Assembly: GCA_040766885.1 (NCBI GenBank)
Contig: JAXGPP010000014.1
Coordinates: 1 to 64,000, forward strand
Length of the DNA stretch: 64,000 nucleotides
DNA from: JAXGPP01 sp040766885
Lineage (GTDB): Bacteria; Planctomycetota; Planctomycetia; Pirellulales; Thermoguttaceae
Reading direction: 5' to 3'
Shown here: one piece after another, positions 54,505-63,100 of the stretch
How the letters are laid out: each line of letters opens with the position of its first letter
How positions within the stretch are numbered: the stretch's first letter is position 1
The notes under the pieces: generated by a model
The model's database searches: none
Told to the model about the DNA's origin: nothing
What the model saw: only the letters and a program-made list of their open reading frames with translations
Translations under genes and position numbers: made by a program

Positions 54505-56034
54505 GTGAATTCATCGACATCAACTACCAGATCGGCCTGGGAAGGAACCGCGGAGTTCCCTTCCGCAACGCAGTTGACCACCGACACCACGACCGACGTC
54601 TGTGTGGTCGGCGGGGGAATCGCCGGGCTTACCACCGCGTATCTGCTGGCCGGTTCGGGAAAGAAGGTCGTGGTGGTCGAAATGGGCGCGCTCGCCGACG
54701 GCGAAACCGCCCGCACCACCGCTCATCTGTCGAACGCTATCGACGACCGTTACGCGGAACTCGAGAAGATGCTTGGCGAGGAAGCCGCGAGATTGGCCGC
54801 CGAGAGTCATACGGCGGCCATTGATCGTATCGAGGCTGTCGTTCGAGACGAAGGGGTTGAGTGCGGTTTCGAGCGTGTCGACGGCTACCTTTTTCTGGCA
54901 GCCGAACAGAAGAGCGATATTCTGGAGCGCGAGTACGATGCGGCCCGCCGCACTGGGATCGTCGAGGTGGAGTGGGCCGACCGCGCGCCGTTCATGAATT
55001 TCGACACCGGCCGTTGCCTGAGATTTCGCCACCAGGCGCAGTTTCATCCGCTGGAATACCTGGCAGGACTCGCGCTGGCCATCGTCCGCGACGGCGGGCA
55101 AATCTTCACCCAAACGCAAGCCAAGAGCGTCGCCGGCGGGCGCCCCGCCAAGGTCCAAGTTGCCAGCGGCGCGGAGATCACGGCCAACGCGGTTGTGGTG
55201 GCAACCAACACGCCCATCAACGACATGGTGGTCATTCACAGCAAGCAGGCTCCCTACCGCACCTATGTTATTGCGGCTCGAGTGCCGGTCGGATCGGTCG
55301 ACAGGGCGCTTTACTGGGACACGCTCGACGCATACCACTACGTCCGGCTGCAACGCGGACGCGACGCGGCGGGCGATTACGACTTGCTCATCGTGGGCGG
55401 AGAAGACCATAAGACCGCCCACGCTGATGATGGCGCCCGGCGATTCGCCGCGCTGGAAGCATGGGCACGGCTTCGCTTTCCTTCCATGGGGAGCCTCGAG
55501 TATTGCTGGTCGGGGCAGGTGATGGAGCCGATGGATGGATTGGCTTTCATCGGCCGTAACCCAATGGACGATGAGAACGTGTACGTCGCCACCGGCGATT
55601 CAGGGATGGGGATGACTCACGGCACCATCGCTGGTATGCTCATCAGCGACTTGATTCACGGGCGCGACAATCCCTGGGCAAAGATCTACGATCCTTCGCG
55701 CCAGATGACCGGCAATCTGACCATGTACGCCGAGGAGAATCTCGACGTCGCCAAGGAATACGCCAAGTGGCTCCTTCCGGGTGAAGTCCGCTCGGCCGAT
55801 GAGATTCCGGCCGGCCAGGGAGCCATCCTGCGTCGCGGATTGCACAAGTTGGCCGTCTATCGCGACGACAACGGGCAGCTTGTCGAGCTTTCGGCCCGCT
55901 GCCCGCACCTCCACTGCGTTGTCGCCTGGAACTCAACCGAACGGGTCTGGGATTGTCCCTGCCACGGCTCCAGGTTTGGCCCCGACGGAAAGCTGCTTGC
56001 GGGCCCCGCCAACACGGGCCTTTCTCCCGCGTAG
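54505..56034 (+). CDS. FAD-dependent oxidoreductase with C-terminal Rieske domain
   Basis: 509 residues from GTG 54505, chosen for GGAG 8 bases upstream; ATG 54463 is too close to its own GGAG. The N-terminal DadA-like FAD domain has VCVVGGGIAGLTTAYLLAGSGKKV and the closing GDSGMGMTHGTIAGMLISDLI. The last 80 residues are a Rieske [2Fe-2S] domain: ARCPHLHCVV gives Cys/His and WDCPCHGSRF gives Cys-Pro-Cys-His, so all four ligands are present. No signal peptide is seen. Such proteins are predicted to pass electrons from an amine or other substrate via FAD to the cluster; substrate is unknown. Confidence 0.92.
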   Translation: MNSSTSTTRSAWEGTAEFPSATQLTTDTTTDVCVVGGGIAGLTTAYLLAGSGKKVVVVEMGALADGETARTTAHLSNAIDDRYAELEKMLGEEAARLAAESHTAAIDRIEAVVRDEGVECGFERVDGYLFLAAEQKSDILEREYDAARRTGIVEVEWADRAPFMNFDTGRCLRFRHQAQFHPLEYLAGLALAIVRDGGQIFTQTQAKSVAGGRPAKVQVASGAEITANAVVVATNTPINDMVVIHSKQAPYRTYVIAARVPVGSVDRALYWDTLDAYHYVRLQRGRDAAGDYDLLIVGGEDHKTAHADDGARRFAALEAWARLRFPSMGSLEYCWSGQVMEPMDGLAFIGRNPMDDENVYVATGDSGMGMTHGTIAGMLISDLIHGRDNPWAKIYDPSRQMTGNLTMYAEENLDVAKEYAKWLLPGEVRSADEIPAGQGAILRRGLHKLAVYRDDNGQLVELSARCPHLHCVVAWNSTERVWDCPCHGSRFGPDGKLLAGPANTGLSPA

Positions 56035-56155
56035 TCTCGGTTACGACCGCTCCGTCCCCGACAGCACCACGGCACGCTCAAGCGCGTGACGGCCGCGGTT
56101 GCTTCGTTTATAGTAGTGGCAAATTGGTCTGCCACCCTCGGGGAGGAACCTGTCC

Positions 56156-56599
56156 ATGGACGCCCAAGTCCCACAGCCGAAAGTCTACCAGCAGGTGCTG
56201 GACGACCATGAGTACCTCAAGGAATTGCTGGCCCGCATCGGCCAGGCCCTGAGCGATAGATCCGCGCCTGAGACGATCTCGGCCCAGTTGAATGAACTGG
56301 CTGACCGTCTGGTTCAGCATTTCGCGCTGGAGGAAGAAGGGGGCTATTTCACCGAGGCCGTGATGCGCTCTCCCCACCTGAGTTCTCGGGCGGAAGGGTT
56401 GATGGCCCAGCACGGAAGACTACAGTCCCTTTCCCGGCAACTTGCCGAGGGGGCTCAGGCCGACCAGGGCACACCGCGATGGTGGACTGAGACCCGGACC
56501 CGGTTCGACGCGCTCCGCGAGTCGCTGTTGAAACACGAATCGGGCGAAGACAGCTTTCTGCTGGAAGCCTACACCCAAGACCTCGGGGCCAATGACTGA
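56156..56599 (+). CDS. Hemerythrin-like HHE-domain protein
   Basis: 147 residues with GGAGG before the ATG. Four-helix bundle with candidate di-iron ligands in order: DDHEYL (helix 1), VQHFALEEEGGYF (helix 2), AQHGRL (helix 3) and KHESGEDSFLLEAY (helix 4). The fold binds O2, NO or iron-sulfur repair intermediates in different families. It lies 24 bp before the tandem FAD protein and is likely cotranscribed with it. Confidence 0.86.
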   Translation: MDAQVPQPKVYQQVLDDHEYLKELLARIGQALSDRSAPETISAQLNELADRLVQHFALEEEGGYFTEAVMRSPHLSSRAEGLMAQHGRLQSLSRQLAEGAQADQGTPRWWTETRTRFDALRESLLKHESGEDSFLLEAYTQDLGAND

Positions 56600-56622
56600 C
56601 CCCGCTACCGGAGAGGAAAGTG

Positions 56623-59600
56623 ATGAGCAATCCCGTTCTGAGGCTGTCGCTCTGTGTGGTTCTCGTTGCGCTCGCCCGGTCGGCGGCAGCGGCGGCCCCC
56701 ACGGCGGTTAATGAATCGGCACGTCAGATACCCGTTGCCTATGACGTTGACGTGGTGGTCGTCGGCGGAAGCACCGGCGGTGTTGCCGCGGCCGTGGCAG
56801 CCGCCGAGGCCGGGGCGAAGGTGTTCCTGGCGGCGCCGCACCCCTATCTTGGCGACGACATGACCGCCACTTTGCGGCTCTGGCTGGAACCGGACGAACG
56901 GCCGACCACCGATTTGGCTGAGAAGGTGTTCAACGATCGGGCGCGTCGGTCGGCCGGTCCCGATCCGAATCGTGTGCCGTTCACCTACACCGCTGACCGG
57001 CCCAGCGCCGCGATGCACGCCGACTCGAACCCACCGAGCAAGCTGACCGATGGCCAGTGGTCCAGCGCCTCGACGGAGAGCGTGCAGTATGACGGCGACG
57101 TCGTTCTCATCGCCGACCTCGAGAAACCGACCGAGATCGCCGAAGTCCGGCTCATGCCGTTCTACCGCGCGGGCGGAGCGGCCGGCGGCAATTTCAAAGT
57201 CGATTCGGTCACCATTTCAATCAGTGACGACGGCCAGTCCTGGAGCGAGGCAGCCACCGTTGCGGGCCGCGCTGGCGAAGAAGATCAATTCGTGGTGCTC
57301 GCTGCGCAGGTGAAGACCACCACTCGGTACGTTAAGCTGGCGGTGGCGAAAGCGCCGGATGTGGAACGCATCCTGCTGGGCGAGATTGAAATCGTGAAGC
57401 CCGCGCCGGAGGCCCCTGCCGTGGTTTCCACCTTTCCGCCGCCACGGCCGATGCACGTGAAGAAGACGCTCGATGAAGCACTTCTTGCCGCGGGGGTCGA
57501 GTTCCTCTACGGCTGCTATCCCACCGATATCCTCCGCGATGCCTCGGGCCAGCCGTGTGGCATCGTGATGGCCAACCGCTCCGGGAGGCAGGCGGTGATC
57601 GCCGACGTCATTATCGACGCCACGGATCGCGGGACCGTAGCCCGCCTGGCCGGAGCGAAATTCCGGCCGTTCCCAGGCGGGACACACACTCTGAAGCGGG
57701 TCGTGATTGGAGGCGAACCGCTGACGGGCGACGGCATGTCGTCGCGCACGATCGAACCGCCCTACATGGGGCCCCATCCCAACCAGTCGGGTACGTCGAG
57801 CGGCACGTTCAAGATTATCGAATACACGCTGCAATTGCCGCTCGATGCCGACACCCCCGATGCGTGGGCGAAAGCCGAACAGCAAGCCCGAACAATGACC
57901 TACCATCCAGAACAGCAATTCACGGCCGACATCTTCTTCCAGGTGCCGCAAGATCCGGTTCACTCGGCGCGTGAATCCATCGGCAAGTGGAGCGGCGTGG
58001 CCAGCCTACCTCTGGAGTCGTTCCGGCCCGCTGAAGTCGCGGGGCTGTACGTCCTTAGCGGCATGGCCGACATCTCGCGTGAGCAGGCGGAGCGACTCCT
58101 GCGGCCCACGAATTTCATGGAGATGGGCAGCCGAATCGGTTCCGCGGCCGCTGCGGAGGCAGCACAGCGCCGGGGCGCTGTCGAAGCCCGAGTCGTGGGC
58201 GCGACGACATCCACCTCGGCCGCACCCGGAGATGTCCGCGAGTTCCTCGTGGGCGTCAGGCCAACCCAAGAACTGCCAACGATACCGCAGGCGAGCCGAT
58301 CGCTGCCGATCTTCGGCGACTACGACGTGGTCGTGGTCGGAGGTGGTACTGGAGGCGCTCCGGCCGGGATCGCCGCCGCGCGTCACGGCGCGAAGACGCT
58401 GGTGATCGAGTACCTGCACGGCCTGGGCGGCGTGGGCACCGAAGGCGCGATCTCCAAGTACTATTGGGGCAACCGCATCGGCTTTGCCGCCACGGTCGAG
58501 GGCGGATCGGGCGGATGGGTGATCGAACAGCGCAAGGAGTGGTGGCGGAGTGAATTGCTCAAGGCGGGCGCCGACATCTGGTGCGACGCGATGGGCTGCG
58601 GGGCCCTGGTCGACGAGGGCGTGGTGAAAGGCGTCGCCGTCGTCACCCCGCAGGGCCGCGGAGTGGTGCTTGGCAAGGTGATCATCGACATGACCGGCAA
58701 CGCCGACATCGCCGCGGCGGCCGGCGCGGCGTGCTACTACACCGATGAGACGGAATTCGCCGTCCAGGGGACCGGCCTGCCGCCGCGTCTGCTGGGCGCA
58801 AGCTACACCAACACCGATTTCACCATCGCCGACGACACCGACGTGGTCGATTTCTGGCATCTGTTCGTCTATTCGAAGGACAAGTACCCCACGGCATTCG
58901 ACCAGGGGCAACTGGTCGACACGCGCGAGCGGCGCCGGATCGTCGGCGAGTTCACGCAGACCCTGCTCGACCAGATTCTCGGCCGAACCTACCCTGATAC
59001 GATCATGGTCGCGTGGAGCAACTTTGACTCCCACGGCTACACGGTCGATCCGTACCTGGAGGTCGAGCATCCCGATCATCGCGGTTTCCGCGTGAGTGTG
59101 CCATACCGTTGCCTGTTGCCGAAGGGCCTTGAAGGGCTGCTGGTGGGTGGCCTGGGGATGAGCATGCACCGCGACGCCGTCCCGATGACTCGGATGCAAC
59201 CCGACATTCAGAACCAGGGCTATGCTGCGGGCGTCGCGGCGGCAATGGCGGCCGAGTCGGACGTGTCGCTCCGCCAGATCGATTTGCGGGCACTTCAGCG
59301 GCACCTGATCGAAATCGGCAACCTGCCCGAGACGGTGCTCACCGACCAGGATTCGCTTCCCCTCCCCGCCGAACGGATTGCCGCTGCCGTGGAGGCGGTG
59401 AAGGCAGGCAAAGACGCTGCCGTGATCCTCGCGCACCCCGACCAATCGTTGCCGCTATTGCGCGAGGCCTATCGCAATGCGGCGGCTGAGCACAAGCTGG
59501 TCTACGCCCAGCTACTGGCGATCCTCGGCGACGCGACAGGCGTGGAAACGCTGATCGCCGAGGTAGAGCGACAGGAGGACTGGGACAAGGGCTGGAACTA

Positions 59601-60084
59601 CCGCAGCGGAGGGCAGTTTGGCACCGCGCTGAGCCGCCTCGATCAGTTGGTTATCGCGCTGGGCCGCACCCGTGATCCGCGAATCGTGCCGGTCGTGCTC
59701 GAGAAACTCGACAAGCTCACCGCCGAGAGCGAGTTCTCGCATCACCGCGCCGTGGGGCTGGCGTTGGAAATGGTGGGCGAACGGTCGGCCGCCAAGCCGC
59801 TGGCGGAACTGCTCATGCGGCCGGGCATGACGGGCTACGTGCATGACACCGTCGAAGAAGCCCGCCGGCGCGACGCCGAGAGCGGCGAAGGGACGGGAGC
59901 GGTAGGACCGCGGCGCGATTCGATTCGCGAATTGTTCCTGGCCCGCGCGCTCTATCGCTGCGGCGACTACGGCGATCTCGGCAAACAGATCCTCACCCGT
60001 TATACCAGCGACTTGCGCGGGCACCTCGCCCGCCACGCAAAAGCCGTGCTCGAGACGGAGCAGGCCCCACCCCGCAGTCAATGA
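56623..60084 (+). CDS. Exported tandem FAD oxidoreductase with discoidin-like insert
   Basis: 1153 residues from ATG 56623 (GTG 56620 adjoins; GAGAGGAAAG upstream). Signal peptide (VVLVALARSAAAA). Two FAD_oxidored halves in one chain: the first Rossmann motif VVVVGGSTGGVAAAVAAAEAGA at about residue 44 and the second VVVVGGGTGGAPAGIAAARHGA at about 568. Between the first motif and its partner block (about 130-256) is a beta domain resembling F5/8 type C (KLTDGQWSS, VRLMPFYR, SDDGQSWSEAATV, TRYVKLAVA). The C-terminal 200 residues look like HEAT repeats. Substrate unknown; carbohydrate binding by the insert is inferred. Confidence 0.88.
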   Translation: MSNPVLRLSLCVVLVALARSAAAAAPTAVNESARQIPVAYDVDVVVVGGSTGGVAAAVAAAEAGAKVFLAAPHPYLGDDMTATLRLWLEPDERPTTDLAEKVFNDRARRSAGPDPNRVPFTYTADRPSAAMHADSNPPSKLTDGQWSSASTESVQYDGDVVLIADLEKPTEIAEVRLMPFYRAGGAAGGNFKVDSVTISISDDGQSWSEAATVAGRAGEEDQFVVLAAQVKTTTRYVKLAVAKAPDVERILLGEIEIVKPAPEAPAVVSTFPPPRPMHVKKTLDEALLAAGVEFLYGCYPTDILRDASGQPCGIVMANRSGRQAVIADVIIDATDRGTVARLAGAKFRPFPGGTHTLKRVVIGGEPLTGDGMSSRTIEPPYMGPHPNQSGTSSGTFKIIEYTLQLPLDADTPDAWAKAEQQARTMTYHPEQQFTADIFFQVPQDPVHSARESIGKWSGVASLPLESFRPAEVAGLYVLSGMADISREQAERLLRPTNFMEMGSRIGSAAAAEAAQRRGAVEARVVGATTSTSAAPGDVREFLVGVRPTQELPTIPQASRSLPIFGDYDVVVVGGGTGGAPAGIAAARHGAKTLVIEYLHGLGGVGTEGAISKYYWGNRIGFAATVEGGSGGWVIEQRKEWWRSELLKAGADIWCDAMGCGALVDEGVVKGVAVVTPQGRGVVLGKVIIDMTGNADIAAAAGAACYYTDETEFAVQGTGLPPRLLGASYTNTDFTIADDTDVVDFWHLFVYSKDKYPTAFDQGQLVDTRERRRIVGEFTQTLLDQILGRTYPDTIMVAWSNFDSHGYTVDPYLEVEHPDHRGFRVSVPYRCLLPKGLEGLLVGGLGMSMHRDAVPMTRMQPDIQNQGYAAGVAAAMAAESDVSLRQIDLRALQRHLIEIGNLPETVLTDQDSLPLPAERIAAAVEAVKAGKDAAVILAHPDQSLPLLREAYRNAAAEHKLVYAQLLAILGDATGVETLIAEVERQEDWDKGWNYRSGGQFGTALSRLDQLVIALGRTRDPRIVPVVLEKLDKLTAESEFSHHRAVGLALEMVGERSAAKPLAELLMRPGMTGYVHDTVEEARRRDAESGEGTGAVGPRRDSIRELFLARALYRCGDYGDLGKQILTRYTSDLRGHLARHAKAVLETEQAPPRSQ

Positions 60085-60139
60085 CGCTCACTGGATTCGG
60101 CCCGATGCGGCGTGAATGCATGCACTGGAGAGCACGCTC

Positions 60140-63100
60140 ATGGGTGCGCTGAGTGGTCCGTACACGCCCCTTTGGTGCGCGATGTTGCTGATCGGAGCAT
60201 GGGCGGCATGTCCCGCCGCAGCCAGCGCTGCCGACGCTTCATTCACGATCGAGGCACGGGATTTCGACGCCGGAAATGCCCGCATTAGTCTCACGGGCGA
60301 GGCCTACGCCGGCGGCCATTCGTGCATCTGGAACGGCGGCGAATTGCCGAACTGGACGGAATACGACCTCGAGCTGCCGGTGGCGGCAGACTACCGGCTT
60401 TTTGCATTGTACGCGGCTGCGGCGGCCCGCCCGGTCAATATCAGCCTGGACGGTCAGCAGGTGCACACAGGATTTCGTGGCGTGACTGGCGACTGGAACA
60501 CGCAGTCGGCCCAGTGGGAAGAGCAGTGCACGCTCCGAATGGCCCCGGGGCAACATACCATTCGGTTGGAGTGTCAGGGACCGTTTCCGCACATCTGCGC
60601 GCTGCGATTTGAATCGTCTGTGAAATTTCCCGATGGCTGGCGATTGCCCCGTCCAAGCGCCAAGGATCGCGAGGAAAGAGCCCGGCGCAAAGCAGAGGAG
60701 GAGCGGACCAAGGCCCTGATCGCTGCGCTCGAAGCGATCGATCTGGAGGCGGTGCGATTGGCCATCGACGACATGGCGCAGGAGTTTCCAGGCCGCTACG
60801 ATGCCGCCCAGTACCGGCAGGCCTTGCCTCGGTTCGATGGCGAGCGGGTCCAACTGCTCAAGAGGCTCACGGCTGGCGAATCGGTGGATGCGGACTCGAT
60901 CGACAGCCTTCTGGCCGGCATCCGTGCCGCGCTCCTGGCCAATCCCCTGCTCGATTTCGATCGGCTGCTGGTCGTCCGCCGGAACTTCGCCGGGGGCGGA
61001 CCGCGACAGGTGACGGGGGCAGACGCCGGTTTCGTGGCGGCCAACTACCTGAACCAGGCGGCTATGACTCGCAGCGGCTGGGACAATGAGATTGCAGTGC
61101 TGTCCGATCTCCGCGGCCATCCGCGGTTGGAGCAACTCCATAAGCCCGCGGGCGATTCAATCCTCCGCGACGTCCGCCTCGATTTCTCCGCCGATCGGCT
61201 GCTCTTTTCGGGCATTGACGAAGGCGGCCGGTGGGCGATTTTTCAGATCCGTCGTGACGGCAGCAGACTCGAGCAGTTGACTCCGACCGACTATCCCGAC
61301 CTTGACTACTTTGACGCGTGCTACCTGCCCGACGGGCGAGTTGTGCTCTGTTCGACCGGGGGCTACTACGGGTTGCCGTGCCTGGACGGCAACGGCCAGG
61401 TCGCCAGTCTCTATCTGCTCGATCCTAAGACCCGATCTCTCCGTCAACTGACCTTTGACCAGGACAGTGATAACGATCCCTGGGTGCTGAACGATGGCCG
61501 GGTGCTTTATCAGCGATGGGAGTACAGCGACATCCCTCACTACTTCTCGCGCCGCCGGTTCAGCATGAATCCCGATGGTACCAACCAGATGGCGATCCAC
61601 GGCACGAATTCCTGGTTTCCTACCGCATTCCGCTTTGCCAAACCCGTTCCCGACCACCCGACGCGGCTGGTCGGCATCATCAGCGGTCATCACGATTTCG
61701 GCGACTGCGGACGACTGGCAATTCTCGATCCGGGACTGGCCAGCCGGTACCCCTTCCGCTATCGTCCATCGTCGAAGGAATGGGGGGTGGAAGGCGAACC
61801 GATCGCCGTGACGCCCGATATACTGCCTGCTAGCGAGACCGGCTTCTTGCAGCTCATTCCCGGCCGCGGCCAGACGGTGGCCGGGACCGTGTGCGACGCC
61901 ATCATCGGGCACGTGTACCGGAAGCAGAATCCAGCGCTCTCGACGCATCCCTGGCCATTGAGCAGCAAGTACTTCCTGGTGTCGATGAAACCGACCCCGC
62001 AGAGTCTGTGGGGGATCTACCTTGTCGATGTGTTCGACAACGCGACGCTGATTGCGGAAGTGGAAGGAGCCGCCCTCTTCGAACCACAGCCGTTCGTGCC
62101 GCGCCCTCGGCCGCCGGTCATCCCGGATCGCGTCGTGCCCGGCAACCGGACAGCCACGGTGCATATCGCCGACATCTACAGTGGTCCTGGTCTGGCGGGA
62201 GTGCCACGGGGAACCGTGAAGAGCCTGCGGGTGTTCTCCTATCATTTCGGCTACAACGCCAAAGCCGGGTTTCCTCTTGTCGGCACGCAGGCGGGTTGGG
62301 ATATGAAACGCGTGCTCGGTACGGCAATCGTTGAACCTGATGGTTCGGCCCACTTCGAGATCCCCGCGAACACGCCCATCTCGATCCAGCCGCTGGATGA
62401 GGAGGGGCGTGCCATTCAGTTGATGCGAAGCTGGCTGGTAGGAATGCCGGGAGAACACATATCCTGCGTGGGATGCCATGAGAACCGCCGTGAATCGCTG
62501 CCATTGCGCCGTAGCCTGGCACACGGCCGCGCCGCCCAGCCGCTCAAGCCCTGGTACGGTGCGGCACGGCCGTTTGCCTTCTCGCATCAACTGTTTCCGG
62601 TACTCGAGCGATACTGTCTCGGTTGCCATGAGGATGCACCCGAGGTGGGCCCGCGGAGCAAGCCGTCGTTCGCTGATCCGGAAGTCGCTTACGACACGCT
62701 CCATCCCTATGTCCATAGGCCGGGCGTCGAGAGCGACATGGCGCTGCTCAATCCGATGGAGTATCACGCCTCGACCAGCCCTCTTGTCCAGATGCTCGAG
62801 AAAGGACATCACGGGTTAAAGCTGTGCGATCTGGACCGTGAGGCCCGCGATCGGCTGTATTGCTGGATCGACTTGAACGTGCCCAAGAACGGTCGTTGGA
62901 ACCCGCCCGCCTGGCAGGGCAATGATCAGCGGCAACGCCGCCGTGAACTGGCGAGGATATTCGCCAACGATGAAACCGATCCCGAGGCCGAGGATCAGGC
63001 TGCGGAGGAGGCATTCCGCCAGCGCGCACCCGTACAGTTCATCGCTCCGCCGGCCGAAGAGGTGGTCAAGACCGATGGTCTGCAGGCGGCCGGTTTTCCT

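Noticed and set aside
58006..59445. 479-codon minus-strand frame opposite the tandem FAD gene
   Set aside because: Antisense shadow without domain features; the FAD gene is well supported.
61157..62812. 551-codon minus-strand frame opposite the HzsA-related gene
   Set aside because: Antisense shadow; the plus strand frame carries signal peptide, heme motifs and FGE-like signatures.
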